Below the pieces are notes generated by a model. It was not told the DNA's origin. It saw only the letters and a program-made list of their open reading frames with translations, and searched no databases. Shown piece after piece: positions 8,080 to 17,645 of a stretch of 64,000 bases of DNA. How positions within the stretch are numbered: position 1 is the first letter of the stretch; every line of letters starts with the position of its first letter. The stretch lies in contig NZ_JBEQCS010000001.1 in the NCBI RefSeq assembly GCF_046054195.1, positions 1 through 64,000 on the forward strand. Reading direction: 5' to 3'. Source of the stretch: Celerinatantimonas sp046054195. Lineage in GTDB: Bacteria > Pseudomonadota > Gammaproteobacteria > Enterobacterales > Celerinatantimonadaceae. A program made the position numbers and the translations under genes.

Positions 8080-10161
8080 ATGAGTACCAATAATTTATTA
8101 GTTGAAATCGGCACAGAAGAACTGCCTCCCAAAGCGCTGCGGCAGTTAGCACAGGCATTTGCCGACAATGTTGAAAAAGCTCTTAGCGAAGCCGATTTAG
8201 CATTCGGCCAGATCAAATGGTATGGCGCGCCTCGCCGCTTAGCGATTTTAGTCAGCGAATTGGCTGAACAAGCGCCTGATAAAATCGTTGAGAAACGCGG
8301 TCCGGCTATCAAATCAGCATTCGATGGCGAAGGTAATCCAACCAAGGCTGCCATGGGCTGGGCACGTTCAAATGGCATTGAAGTTGCTGATGCCGAACGG
8401 CTCAAAACCGACAAAGGTGAGTGGCTATTGTATCGCGCGCAAGTCAAAGGCGAACATATCAATCAGTTGATTCCAAATGTGATCAACGAGGCGCTTGCCA
8501 AACTGCCTATTCCAAAACCGATGCGTTGGGGTGCTCGCAGCACTCAGTTTATTCGCCCAGTTCACACAGTCACCATGCTCTACGGTGAAAAACTGATCCA
8601 AGGCGAAGTATTAGGGATTGAATCAGCTCGCACCATTCGCGGCCACCGGTTTATGGGTGAAGCAGAGTTTCAGCTTACCAACGCCGATGAATATGTGCAG
8701 ATGCTCGATTTGCGCGGTAAAGTAATCGTTGATTACGAGCGCCGTAAAGCAATTATTCGCGAGCAGATTGAAGCAGAAGCCGCTCGTGAAAATGGCACAG
8801 CTGATATCGATGAAGGCCTGCTTGAAGAGGTCACATCACTGGTTGAATGGCCAGTTGCAATGGTCGGAAGCTTTGAGGAAAAATATCTTGAAGTGCCAGC
8901 TGAAGCACTGATTTACACCATGAAAGATAACCAGAAATATTTCCCTATTCTGGACCAAGACGGCAAGCTGCTGCCACGGTTTATCTTCATCGCCAACATC
9001 GTCAGTAAAGACCCTATTCAAGTGGTTCGTGGTAACGAAAAAGTGGTTCGCCCTCGTCTGGCGGATGCTGAATTTTTCTATAACACAGACCGTAAAATCA
9101 AACTTGAAGACCGCTTAGAGTCATTGGGCAATGTTGTCTTCCAGCAAAAACTGGGAACACTGCTTGATAAATCTCGCCGTATCGCATCACTGGCTGAAAT
9201 TATTGCAAAACAGATTGATGCCAATGCCGAATATGCCAAACGCGCTGCACTGTTGTGTAAAACTGACCTGATGAGTGAAATGGTCATGGAATTTACCGAC
9301 ATCCAAGGCACCATGGGCATGTATTACGCGCGCCATGATGGCGAACCTGCCGCTGTTGCCGAAGCCATTGGTGAGCATTATCAACCTCGTTTTTCTGGGG
9401 ACAAACTGCCACAAAGTAAAGAAGGTGCAGCCGTTGCGATTGCCGATAAAATCGATACGCTCGCTGGTATTTTCGCTATTAAAATGCCACCGAAAGGGGA
9501 CAAAGACCCATTTGCCCTGCGCCGTGCGGCATTAGGTGTCATTCGCATCATCACCGAACAAGACTATGCACTTGATTTACTCCAGCTGTTTAAGGCTTCA
9601 CTGAGCACCCAACCGGTTGAGCTTAGCGAGCAAGAACACGCGGAAGTAGTCGAACAGTTGATGGAATTTATTTATGCTCGTCTACGAGCCTTCTATCAAG
9701 AACAAGGTGTTGATATCAGTGTTATCCAAGCAGTTCTGGCACGCCATCCAAGCGCACCAACGGATATTGCCAATCGCTTAAATGCGGTCAGCCATTTCCG
9801 CTCACTGGAACCTGCTGAAGCACTGGCAAGTGCCAACAAACGAGTCGCAAACATTTTAGCTAAAAATGAAGCGCAGATAGCACCAGCGCTTGATGAAAGC
9901 TTGTTTGTCGACAATGAAGAGCGTCAACTGGCTAAACGCATTGATGAGCTCAGCCAGCAAGTAGCACCGCTGTTTGATAATGGCCAATACACACAAGCAT
10001 TGACCGAACTGGCAAGTCTTAGAGAACCAGTCGATGAATTTTTTGTGAAAGTAATGGTGATGGCAGACGATCCTAAATTGGCTGCCAACCGCTTAGCTCT
10101 GTTGGCAAAACTTCGGGAATTGTTCTTGAAAGTCGCTGATATCTCGCTTATTCAGAACTAA
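8080..10161 (+). CDS. glyS: Glycine--tRNA ligase beta subunit
   Basis: The 693-residue beta chain binds tRNA-Gly and completes the tetrameric glycyl-tRNA synthetase. It begins NLLVEIGTEELPPKALR, the family signature, and contains VEWPVAMVGSFEEKYLEVP and DKIDTLAGIFAIKMPPKGDKDPFALRR with the HD-like region, then a C-terminal anticodon-binding DALR domain. Full length, no breaks. A clear terminator lies 40 bp after the stop codon. Confidence 0.97.
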   Translation: MSTNNLLVEIGTEELPPKALRQLAQAFADNVEKALSEADLAFGQIKWYGAPRRLAILVSELAEQAPDKIVEKRGPAIKSAFDGEGNPTKAAMGWARSNGIEVADAERLKTDKGEWLLYRAQVKGEHINQLIPNVINEALAKLPIPKPMRWGARSTQFIRPVHTVTMLYGEKLIQGEVLGIESARTIRGHRFMGEAEFQLTNADEYVQMLDLRGKVIVDYERRKAIIREQIEAEAARENGTADIDEGLLEEVTSLVEWPVAMVGSFEEKYLEVPAEALIYTMKDNQKYFPILDQDGKLLPRFIFIANIVSKDPIQVVRGNEKVVRPRLADAEFFYNTDRKIKLEDRLESLGNVVFQQKLGTLLDKSRRIASLAEIIAKQIDANAEYAKRAALLCKTDLMSEMVMEFTDIQGTMGMYYARHDGEPAAVAEAIGEHYQPRFSGDKLPQSKEGAAVAIADKIDTLAGIFAIKMPPKGDKDPFALRRAALGVIRIITEQDYALDLLQLFKASLSTQPVELSEQEHAEVVEQLMEFIYARLRAFYQEQGVDISVIQAVLARHPSAPTDIANRLNAVSHFRSLEPAEALASANKRVANILAKNEAQIAPALDESLFVDNEERQLAKRIDELSQQVAPLFDNGQYTQALTELASLREPVDEFFVKVMVMADDPKLAANRLALLAKLRELFLKVADISLIQN

Positions 10162-10199
10162 TTTTCAAAAAAATTAAGCTACTCAATAGTAAATAGTAA

Positions 10200-10226
10200 A
10201 AGGATGCCTCGGCATCCTTTTTTATT
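10200..10226 (+). terminator. Rho-independent terminator of glyQS
   Basis: A perfect stem AGGATGCC / GGCATCCT with a two-base loop is followed by TTTTTT, a standard intrinsic terminator 40 bp after glyS. Confidence 0.9.
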
Positions 10227-10279
10227 TTTGTCGGTAAGGTCACGATTAATACTTTTGGCTCAAGCGGGACAGGATTTTA

Positions 10280-10288
10280 TGCTATAAT
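10280..10288 (+). promoter_or_regulatory. Extended -10 promoter candidate ahead of the 10497 gene
   Basis: TGCTATAAT is an extended -10 element (TGnTATAAT) without a well-spaced -35 box. It would give a leader of about 200 nt before the small gene at 10497. I see no other signal in the 10227-10496 gap. Confidence 0.4.
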
Positions 10289-10496
10289 TATGATCCCTTT
10301 AGTGGGCTTATCTAGGTTTATTGCTATTGCTAGCACATTAAATTTCACGATCATTATCTTAAGGAATCAACAACTAACGCACGAAGCTGCAACAGTCATC
10401 CCACAGGTAATTGATTATTGAAACAATAGGAGAAAATTTAAACCTTAAAACTGAGAAATACACCGAAACTATCTGTCGATTAAGGAGTTGAATACG

Positions 10497-10964
10497 ATGA
10501 GTTACTCTGTTTGGCATCATCGAACGCAAGCTGGTGAACAATCTTTGCAACAAGATCAACCAGGCATTGCGTTAGTTCACTATTTGGCAGCTCTGGAGCA
10601 GGCTCGTTACTGGATGGAAGGGATTAGCGACCAGACTCCAGATGCCAAGCGAGCTGAAATATTAAAGATCTATCTTCGCTCATGTTTAAATCTGGTTCGA
10701 TTCTGGTATATCCAGTCATCGGAAGAGGAACAGCTGCGTTATCTTCATCAAGCACTTCATTATACTCGCTATTTTGAGACGCTTAACCTCAAAGCGCAGG
10801 CAACACTTATTGATGTATTGCAAACGCTTCAAAAATCTCTCAAGCAGTTTATCAGTGAACAAACTGAGCAGCCTATTGAGCCACTTAAGCGTTCATTAAA
10901 CCAGCTGGAAGAAGATATTAAACGCACGCAGACGGATGACCTAAGAGCCGATATAGACTCATAG
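10497..10964 (+). CDS. Small helical-repeat protein, DUF2753-like
   Basis: This 155-residue soluble protein is predicted to be almost entirely helical, with TPR-like spacing (GIALVHYLAALEQARYW, RSCLNLVRFWYIQSSEEEQLRYLHQALHYTRYF). It resembles the DUF2753 proteins of vibrios in its order of blocks; the match is from memory and moderate. The ATG at 10497 follows AAGGAG at a normal distance; a TTG at 10488 lies too close to that site. The function is unknown; helical repeats of this type usually mediate protein binding. It converges on the next gene. Confidence 0.6.
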   Translation: MSYSVWHHRTQAGEQSLQQDQPGIALVHYLAALEQARYWMEGISDQTPDAKRAEILKIYLRSCLNLVRFWYIQSSEEEQLRYLHQALHYTRYFETLNLKAQATLIDVLQTLQKSLKQFISEQTEQPIEPLKRSLNQLEEDIKRTQTDDLRADIDS

Positions 10965-11525
10965 CTAATGCCACACGACTGCCTTGGCGGGTTCATCAAC
11001 CGCATAGACATCGTTCATCCATAACAAACAGTCATCAGCAAAACGCTGATATGCTGTTTCACCTTGAAAACGCCGGGCCTGATTAAGAATGACTCCCCAG
11101 CGAAATTCTTCAGATTCATTTTCAGGTAGGCCCTGATAGCGCTTTGCTAGCAATTCGACCCCGCTGACCACCATTTGCATTGACGGTGTAACCATCGGCG
11201 CTCGTTCGCTGATATGCAGCTGAGTACAACGCTCTAGCAGCTCGACCTGCAATCGGCTTTGCGATAATGGATCTAAGTCACTCACCGTCAGTACCTCTGC
11301 AAGCAACCGCCGCTGCCAAACACGCAAAAAGGCGGCATAATCTTGCCCCGTCAAATCAAAAAACAGCATCACATAGCCGCTTTGGCGCTCCATTAACAAC
11401 AAACATTCCTGCTGGTTAATGGTGAATTGATGACCGGACCAGAACCACTGAAACGGGTCACTAAAGTCCACACCACGATGTTTCAGGGCTGGATGAACTG
11501 CCGTCGATAGCTGTAATTGGATCAT
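10965..11525 (-). CDS. Uncharacterised protein, DUF6933-like
   Basis: This 186-residue cytosolic protein has no signal peptide or membrane segment. The first half (FQWFWSGHQFTINQQECLLLMERQSGYVMLFFDL) resembles the DUF6933 family, small proteins of unknown function; this call is tentative. The stop codon abuts the end of the convergent gene at 10964. I cannot assign a role. Confidence 0.55.
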   Translation of the reverse strand: MIQLQLSTAVHPALKHRGVDFSDPFQWFWSGHQFTINQQECLLLMERQSGYVMLFFDLTGQDYAAFLRVWQRRLLAEVLTVSDLDPLSQSRLQVELLERCTQLHISERAPMVTPSMQMVVSGVELLAKRYQGLPENESEEFRWGVILNQARRFQGETAYQRFADDCLLWMNDVYAVDEPAKAVVWH

Positions 11526-11610
11526 GCGTCAAAACTCTGTCAGTGCAACGATAAACAGAATTTTGCAAAAGCGATGCCAAAGCATCCGCGAACAGTTGAA
11601 ATAAAAAAGA

Positions 11611-12300
11611 TTAGGATTGAGAAAGTTGGCGAGGAGACTGTTTACCACTGACAGGGCGATTGACGCTAACACGCTTGCCTTTTTTCAGGCCCGACTCAAA
11701 ATCTGGCGTCAGTTGCGCCATCGATTTTTTAAGCTGTTCTTTAAATGTTTCCCGGTCGAGATTAGCAAACTGCTGGTCAAGATAATCGTCTAAAGAGTCG
11801 GAGTGATCGCCCGCTAAATTAGGCAGTTTTTCCAGCGCGCCTTCGAGCCAACCGGCGGTAAATGACGCAACACGACGATTTTGCTCATGCTGAGACAAAC
11901 CATTGCCACTTAAACTGGTACGAAACGAACCAATCTGCTGGTGCATCTCCCGATACAGGATATCAAAGGCAAATGCGGCAAACACAGCCTTATCCGCATC
12001 GCCGACGAACTCTAAACGCTTAAGACCTTTATGGTCGACCAATACCGCTTCCACACCAAAACGAGCGTTAATCCCACGAATAATCCGCAGAATATTTTGC
12101 CCTGGCTGAGTTGGTAATAATTGCTTAGCGCGGGTGATCCCCATTCGGATAAAATCGATGTCCGCCTGCTCCAAGCCATGCTTATGCATCAGACGCTCCG
12201 CCATACGAATAGCTTGCGCAGCCTCATGCACGTTAGCAGACTGTCCTAACTCCAGACATTTTGCAATTTTCTGCAATGCTTTTTGCCGCAAATCTGACAT
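11611..12300 (-). CDS. DUF2786 domain protein
   Basis: This 229-residue protein begins with a DUF2786 domain (residues 5-45: ALQKIAKCLELGQSANVHEAAQAIRMAERLMHKHGL), a short helical module found in phage and bacterial proteins of unknown function. The middle part (ARFGVEAVLVDHKGLKRLEFVGDADKAVFAAFAFDILYREM) corresponds to the domain often found after it. The C-terminus is basic (GLKKGKRVSVNRPVSGKQSPRQ), which could contact nucleic acid. The function is not known. It has its own upstream gap and sits between unrelated genes. Confidence 0.7.
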   Translation of the reverse strand: MSDLRQKALQKIAKCLELGQSANVHEAAQAIRMAERLMHKHGLEQADIDFIRMGITRAKQLLPTQPGQNILRIIRGINARFGVEAVLVDHKGLKRLEFVGDADKAVFAAFAFDILYREMHQQIGSFRTSLSGNGLSQHEQNRRVASFTAGWLEGALEKLPNLAGDHSDSLDDYLDQQFANLDRETFKEQLKKSMAQLTPDFESGLKKGKRVSVNRPVSGKQSPRQLSQS

Positions 12301-12486
12301 GACACCTCCAGGGGCTTAAATAAGCCGCTATTGTCTAAAAAAATAATCTATACCGCCAGCACAGATTGCTGTTTTATCTAAAAACACACAGTGCATGAAA
12401 CGATTATTCGACTATGTTTTGACCATTTTAATATAACTGTAAAGCCCCTTAAACCCTATTAAGCTAAACAGAAGCTTGCACAATTA

Positions 12487-12515
12487 AAAGAGGCCAGTAT
12501 CAAACTGGCCTCTTT
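12487..12515 (-). terminator. Terminator downstream of the AcrB-type gene
   Basis: A perfect 12-bp stem (AAAGAGGCCAGT / ACTGGCCTCTTT) with a 5-nt loop lies 24 bp past the efflux pump stop codon and is followed on the minus strand by TTTT. The rest of the gap up to 12300 is A/T-rich and shows nothing else. Confidence 0.85.
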
Positions 12516-12538
12516 GGGATTAAAAAATGATGTGTGAA

Positions 12539-15500
12539 CTAAAGGTCGTTTTCTTCATCCTTACGATATTTCGTAAAGTAACGAATCACCACCACAAAGA
12601 ACAATGGCACGAAGAAGATAGCCAAGACCGTAGCACTAATCATCCCCCCAATCACACCAGTACCGATATCGTGACGGCTAGCCGCCCCAGCACCAGAGCT
12701 AATAGCAAGTGGCAGTACCCCAAGAATGAAGGCCAAAGATGTCATCAAAATTGGCCGCAGACGCATACGACAAGCTTCCAGCACCGACTCAAGTAAGCCG
12801 TTACCTTTGTCGTAAAGTTCTTTTGCAAACTCAACAATCAAGATGGCGTTTTTCGCCGACAGACCAATGGTTGTCAACAAACCAACCTGGAAGTACACAT
12901 CGTTATCTAAACCACGCATTGTTGCTGCAACAATTGCACCAAAGACCCCAAGTGGAACCACCAGCATGACCGAGAATGGGATACTCCAACTTTCATATAA
13001 TGCGGCCAGACACAAGAACACTACCAACAGAGAAATTGCATACAACGCTGGAGCTTGTGAACCAGATTGGCGTTCCTGATATGACAGCCCCGTCCAAGAC
13101 AGACCAATTCCTTTCGGTAATTTTTTAGCCATCTCGGTAATTTGGTTCATCGCTTCACCAGAGCTAAACCCTGGTGCAGGTTCACCGACAATTTCAACCG
13201 CACTCACCCCGTTATAGCGCTGCAAAGCAGGCGAACCATAGCCCCATTTACCTTTTGCAAAGGTTGAGAACGAAACCATCTCACCATCTTTGTTACGCAC
13301 ATACCAATGAGCTAAGTCCCCAGGGTTCATACGATATTTAGCTTCGCCTTGCACATAGACTTTTTTCACCCGGTCACCGCGAATAAAGTCGTCTGTATAA
13401 TCAGATGCCCATGCACTTGAAAGCGTATTATTGATGTCCGTGATCGAAACCCCATGAGCCATCGCTTTTTCATAGTTGATTTCTAAATCGAACTCTGGCG
13501 CATCGCTTAAGCCATTTGGACGAACTCGAATCAGATGAGGGTTTTTCGCAGCCATTCCTAACAACTGGTTACGCGCATTCATCAATGCGGCGTGACCGAG
13601 GTTGCCTTGGTCTTGAAGGTAGAAGTCAAACCCGGTTGCCGTACCCAGTGATGGCATCGCTGGGACGTTAAAGACAAATGCTCGCGCCTCTTTAACCGTG
13701 GATAAATAGCGCATCGCGCGGCCAAGAATCGCATTGATATTGCCTCGCGCATTTTCACGTAAGCCCCAATCTTTAAGCTTAATAAATGCCATCCCAACGT
13801 TCTGTCCACGACCGGCAAAACTAAACCCAGTGACATCCATCACCGAAGTGACCGTATCTTTCTCTTTGGTCAAAAAGTAATTGGTCAGGTCTTTTAAGAC
13901 TTTATCTGTACGCTGTTTAGAGGCACTTGGCGGCAATTGCACCATTGCCATCAATACACCTTGGTCCTCTTCTGGCAAGAATGAGGTTGGCAGTCGCATA
14001 AACAAAAATACTAAACCAGCAACGATAACCACATAAACCAAAAGATAACGGAAACGCTGATGAACAACTCGGCGAACCCCATTTTTATAACGCTCTGCTG
14101 AGGCATCAAACATGCGGTTAAACCAACCGAAGAAACCTTTTTTAGGTTCATGCTTACCATCAGGTTTTTTCAAAATAGTGGCACACAATGCCGGCGTTAG
14201 AATCAGTGCAACCAACACCGACAAGGCCATCGCCGATACAATGGTAATCGAGAACTGGCGATAAATAGCCCCGGTTGACCCACCAAAGAATGCCATTGGA
14301 ATAAATACCGCTGACAACACAAGTGCAATCCCAACCAAGGCACTGGTGATCTGCCCCATCGATTTTTTGGTCGCCTCATAAGGGGTCAACCCCTCATCGG
14401 TCATGATCCTCTCGACGTTTTCGACCACCACAATCGCATCATCCACCAACAACCCGATGGCCAGTACCAGCCCGAACATCGTCAATGTGTTAATTGAGAA
14501 ACCAACCGCGTTCATCACGCCAAAAGTCCCCAACAGCACCACTGGCACAGCAATCGTTGGGATCAATGTCGCCCGGATATTTTGTAAGAACAACAGCATC
14601 ACAAAGAATACCAACACAATCGCCTCAATCAGCGTGTGTACCACTTCTTCAATAGAAATCTGAATAAATGGTGTGGTATCAAATGGATAAACAACTTTCA
14701 TCCCAGATGGGAAGAACTGCGAAAGCTCTTTGATTTTTGCTTTCACATCTTTGGAAGTCTGCAGGGCATTCGCACCTGTTGCCAGTTTAATCGCAATGCC
14801 GGTAGCAGGTTTATTGTTATAGTAAGAACTGAACTGGTAGTCTTCACTACCCAAAGCAACCCGTGCTACGTCTTTTAAGTAAACTCTTGAACCATCTTGG
14901 TTTACACGCAGCAAAATATTTTCGAACTGTTCAACCGTATTTAATCGCCCACGGCCTTCAATGGTCACAGAGTACTGCTGACCTTTCACCGCAGGAGTCC
15001 CACCCAAACTACCTAAAGAAACCTGAGCGTTCTGAGCAGTAATAGCCGATTCAACATCAGATGGCGTCAGCGCAAATCGATGCAATTTCACCGGATCAAG
15101 CCAAATACGCATCGCATATGGGCTACCAAATACCTGGATCTGACCAACCCCGTTAATACGACTAATGGTATCTTTTACATGCGAATCGACGTAATCGGCC
15201 AAATCGTTTTTATTCATGCTGCCATCAGGTGAAATAAACCCGGCAATCATCAAGAAACTACTCGTCGTTTTTTGAACATCAATCCCGTTTTGCTGAACGA
15301 TGCTCGGCAATTTTGATTTAACCTGATCCAGCTTGTTCGTCACCTGCACCTGAGCGATATCCGCATCAGTACCCGGTTTAAACGTCACCGTAATGGTCAC
15401 ATGCCCTGATGAGTCACTTGTCGAGGACATGTACATAAAGTTATCAAGACCGGTCATGTTCTCTTCGATAACTTGTGTCACCGCATTTTGCACAGTCTGA

Positions 15501-15661
15501 GCTGAAGCACCTGCATAGTTTGCACTAATCTCTACCGCAGGCGGGGCGATTTGAGGATATTGCGCAATTGGAAGGTTAAAAATAGATAATGCCCCGGCGA
15601 GCATAATCACCAAGGCGATGACCCATGCAAAGATGGGTCGGTCGATAAAAAACTTAGCCAT
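12539..15661 (-). CDS. acrB: RND multidrug efflux transporter, AcrB/MexB type
   Basis: This 1040-residue inner-membrane pump exports drugs, dyes and bile-type detergents by proton antiport, working as a trimer with the AcrA-type adaptor and an outer-membrane channel. It starts MAKFFIDRPIFAWVIALVIM, has twelve predicted membrane helices with two large periplasmic loops, and keeps the proton-relay pair in TM4 (AIGLLVDDAIVVVENVER). Length and motif order match the HAE1 subfamily. It follows the adaptor gene after 17 bp. No outer-membrane channel gene is adjacent, so a TolC encoded elsewhere is implied. Confidence 0.94.
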   Translation of the reverse strand: MAKFFIDRPIFAWVIALVIMLAGALSIFNLPIAQYPQIAPPAVEISANYAGASAQTVQNAVTQVIEENMTGLDNFMYMSSTSDSSGHVTITVTFKPGTDADIAQVQVTNKLDQVKSKLPSIVQQNGIDVQKTTSSFLMIAGFISPDGSMNKNDLADYVDSHVKDTISRINGVGQIQVFGSPYAMRIWLDPVKLHRFALTPSDVESAITAQNAQVSLGSLGGTPAVKGQQYSVTIEGRGRLNTVEQFENILLRVNQDGSRVYLKDVARVALGSEDYQFSSYYNNKPATGIAIKLATGANALQTSKDVKAKIKELSQFFPSGMKVVYPFDTTPFIQISIEEVVHTLIEAIVLVFFVMLLFLQNIRATLIPTIAVPVVLLGTFGVMNAVGFSINTLTMFGLVLAIGLLVDDAIVVVENVERIMTDEGLTPYEATKKSMGQITSALVGIALVLSAVFIPMAFFGGSTGAIYRQFSITIVSAMALSVLVALILTPALCATILKKPDGKHEPKKGFFGWFNRMFDASAERYKNGVRRVVHQRFRYLLVYVVIVAGLVFLFMRLPTSFLPEEDQGVLMAMVQLPPSASKQRTDKVLKDLTNYFLTKEKDTVTSVMDVTGFSFAGRGQNVGMAFIKLKDWGLRENARGNINAILGRAMRYLSTVKEARAFVFNVPAMPSLGTATGFDFYLQDQGNLGHAALMNARNQLLGMAAKNPHLIRVRPNGLSDAPEFDLEINYEKAMAHGVSITDINNTLSSAWASDYTDDFIRGDRVKKVYVQGEAKYRMNPGDLAHWYVRNKDGEMVSFSTFAKGKWGYGSPALQRYNGVSAVEIVGEPAPGFSSGEAMNQITEMAKKLPKGIGLSWTGLSYQERQSGSQAPALYAISLLVVFLCLAALYESWSIPFSVMLVVPLGVFGAIVAATMRGLDNDVYFQVGLLTTIGLSAKNAILIVEFAKELYDKGNGLLESVLEACRMRLRPILMTSLAFILGVLPLAISSGAGAASRHDIGTGVIGGMISATVLAIFFVPLFFVVVIRYFTKYRKDEENDL

Positions 15662-15678
15662 GAATCCGCTGCTCCGTC

Positions 15679-16872
15679 TTACTGATTCTGAGTTTGATCT
15701 GAGCTATCTTGGTAGTTGGCTGTCACATCATTCGGTTGGACTTTACTGCCCTGACGAATATTTTGCAGTCCCGCAACAACAACTTTATCGCCCACTTTCA
15801 GTCCTGATTTCACTAACCAGTCGTTACCAATGGCACGTTCAGTGTCGATTTTTTGGGGTTGGATCTGATTGTCTGCATTGACCAACATCACTTCTGCTTC
15901 ACCACGAGGATTGTGGCTCACTGCTTTTTGAGGTACCAGAATCGCGTTATTGCGAGTCCCTTCTTTAAGAATGGCTCGAATAAACATGCCAGGTAACAGC
16001 AAGTTCTGGGGGTTACGAGCAATAATTCGCTGATTAACCATCCCCGTGGTCTGGTCAACCGTCACATCAGAGAACTGCAAACGACCAGGGAACTGGTAGG
16101 TTGAATTATCATCTAAGATAAAATGTACGTTAGCACTATTATCATTATTGATATCCAGCGAACCATTGGCAATTTCGCGTTTTTGACGCAGCAGCGCTTC
16201 AGTCGATTGACGAACATCGACATAAACCGGATCCAGCTGCTGAATCGTTGCCATCACGCCAGACTGGTTGGCAGTCACCAATGCACCTTCACTGACATCA
16301 GAAGCCCCGATACGACCAGAAATTGGCGCCGTAATTTTAGTCCGTTGAAGATTAATTTTAGCTTCTTCTAAACTTGCCTGAGCGGCTTCAATTGCAGCTT
16401 GCTGCTGTTTCCAAGTGGCCTCTGCATCGTCATAATCCTGCTGACTAATCGCATTGGTTTTAATCAACTTGGCGTAACGTTTTGCTTTAAGCTGGGCGCT
16501 GTGTTCATTGGCTTTTGCTTCGGCTAAATTAGCCTGCGCATTGTCAACATCGGCCTGATAGGTAGCCGGATCAATCTGATACAGCATTTCCCCTGCTTTA
16601 ACGTTACTGCCTTCTTTAAAATAACGTTTAAGGATAATTCCACTCACCTGTGGACGAACTTCAGCCACACGGAATGCTTTCACCCGCCCAGATAATTCAG
16701 TCGTTAGTTGAATAGGTTTAGCCGAGATGGTCACGGTATCCACAGCGATAGCCTGCGCGGCCCCTTGCTGGGCGCTGGCCTGCTCGGATTTATTATCTCC
16801 GCATCCTGTCAAAAGTAGGCTAGCGGCTAGCGCCAAGCCTATAGAACGAACAATTATATTTTTGTGCAACAT
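15679..16872 (-). CDS. acrA: RND efflux periplasmic adaptor lipoprotein, AcrA type
   Basis: The adaptor (397 residues from 16872) links the AcrB-type pump to the outer-membrane channel. It begins with a lipoprotein signal ending LLLTGC, so the mature protein is anchored to the membrane by its lipidated Cys. The lipoyl-like, alpha-hairpin and beta-barrel domains are visible in order: RVAEVRPQVSGIILKRYFKEG, the coiled-coil region (KANEHSAQLKAKRYAKLI) and RTKITAPISGRIG. The ATG at 16872 is preferred because it puts the signal peptide at the N-terminus; another start 45 bp upstream would add an unlikely extension. Likely repressed by the divergent TetR protein. Confidence 0.92.
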   Translation of the reverse strand: MLHKNIIVRSIGLALAASLLLTGCGDNKSEQASAQQGAAQAIAVDTVTISAKPIQLTTELSGRVKAFRVAEVRPQVSGIILKRYFKEGSNVKAGEMLYQIDPATYQADVDNAQANLAEAKANEHSAQLKAKRYAKLIKTNAISQQDYDDAEATWKQQQAAIEAAQASLEEAKINLQRTKITAPISGRIGASDVSEGALVTANQSGVMATIQQLDPVYVDVRQSTEALLRQKREIANGSLDINNDNSANVHFILDDNSTYQFPGRLQFSDVTVDQTTGMVNQRIIARNPQNLLLPGMFIRAILKEGTRNNAILVPQKAVSHNPRGEAEVMLVNADNQIQPQKIDTERAIGNDWLVKSGLKVGDKVVVAGLQNIRQGSKVQPNDVTANYQDSSDQTQNQ

Positions 16873-16948
16873 GAATATCTGAGCCCCTGTCATTGCCGAC
16901 CACAAATCTATGACCAATTATATTGGCGTATGAGTCAATGTTGTAGTA

Positions 16949-16978
16949 ATTTACATACATTCACGAATGTATGTAAAT
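16949..16978. promoter_or_regulatory. AcrR-type operator between acrA and the TetR gene
   Basis: A palindrome with 14-bp perfect arms (ATTTACATACATTC and GAATGTATGTAAAT) around a 2-bp centre lies between the divergent acrAB and TetR genes. It is almost the same as the known E. coli AcrR operator. A TetR dimer bound here could repress both directions. Confidence 0.88.
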
Positions 16979-17009
16979 CATTTTTTCAATTTTTTTAAAG
17001 AGAACCCCT

Positions 17010-17645
17010 ATGGCGAGAAGAACAAAAGAAGATGCCCAAAAAACTCGTCAAGTTATTCTTGATACCGCATTAAAACTATTTTGTGAGCATGGCATAACCG
17101 AAACAAGCCTCACGGATATAGCGACGCTGGCAGGTGTTACACGAGGCGCGATTTACTGGCATTTCAAAAACAAGAATGAACTTTTTATTAATCTGTGGGA
17201 TGAATACTGTGAGCCCTTAAGCAATCTGCTCGATGCTAGTATCAGCGCCGATGAGCCCGACCCTATAAATAAGTTAAGTTCTCTGTTTATAACTTTGTTT
17301 GAAAACATGGCTAATAATCAGGCACAGCGCCAACTGTTTGTCATATTATTTAGCTTAGACAATGCCAGCAAAGATATTGCAGAAATCCGCCACCATACGC
17401 AGTTAAAATATGAACAATTTTTAACCGACCTAGAACACTCCGTTAAAAATGCAATCACCCAAGGCCAGCTCGCCAAAACACTCGATCCGAATCTTTCTGC
17501 CAACTTAATCGCAGCAACTGTAAACGGCTGTATTTTGCGAATTATCCAAGCCCAACCGACGGTTCAAACGCAAAAAGTAGAACACTGCAAAGATATTATT
17601 ACGGCACTCTTTACGATGCTCGCCCAGGCAAACCCCGCTCACTAA
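17010..17645 (+). CDS. acrR: TetR-family repressor, AcrR type
   Basis: This 211-residue regulator has an N-terminal TetR helix-turn-helix (MARRTKEDAQKTRQVILDTALKLF, then TSLTDIATLAGVTRGAIYWHFKNKNELF), the classic AcrR/TtgR/MtrR signature, and a ligand-binding C-terminal helical domain. It is divergent from acrAB with a strong palindromic operator between them, so it should repress the pump until a drug ligand binds. Its own expression is probably autoregulated through the same site. Confidence 0.9.
   Translation: MARRTKEDAQKTRQVILDTALKLFCEHGITETSLTDIATLAGVTRGAIYWHFKNKNELFINLWDEYCEPLSNLLDASISADEPDPINKLSSLFITLFENMANNQAQRQLFVILFSLDNASKDIAEIRHHTQLKYEQFLTDLEHSVKNAITQGQLAKTLDPNLSANLIAATVNGCILRIIQAQPTVQTQKVEHCKDIITALFTMLAQANPAH

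Noticed and set aside
12527..15881. Plus-strand open frames inside the efflux genes
   Set aside because: They are antisense shadows of acrB and acrA without protein-like patterns or ribosome-binding sites.
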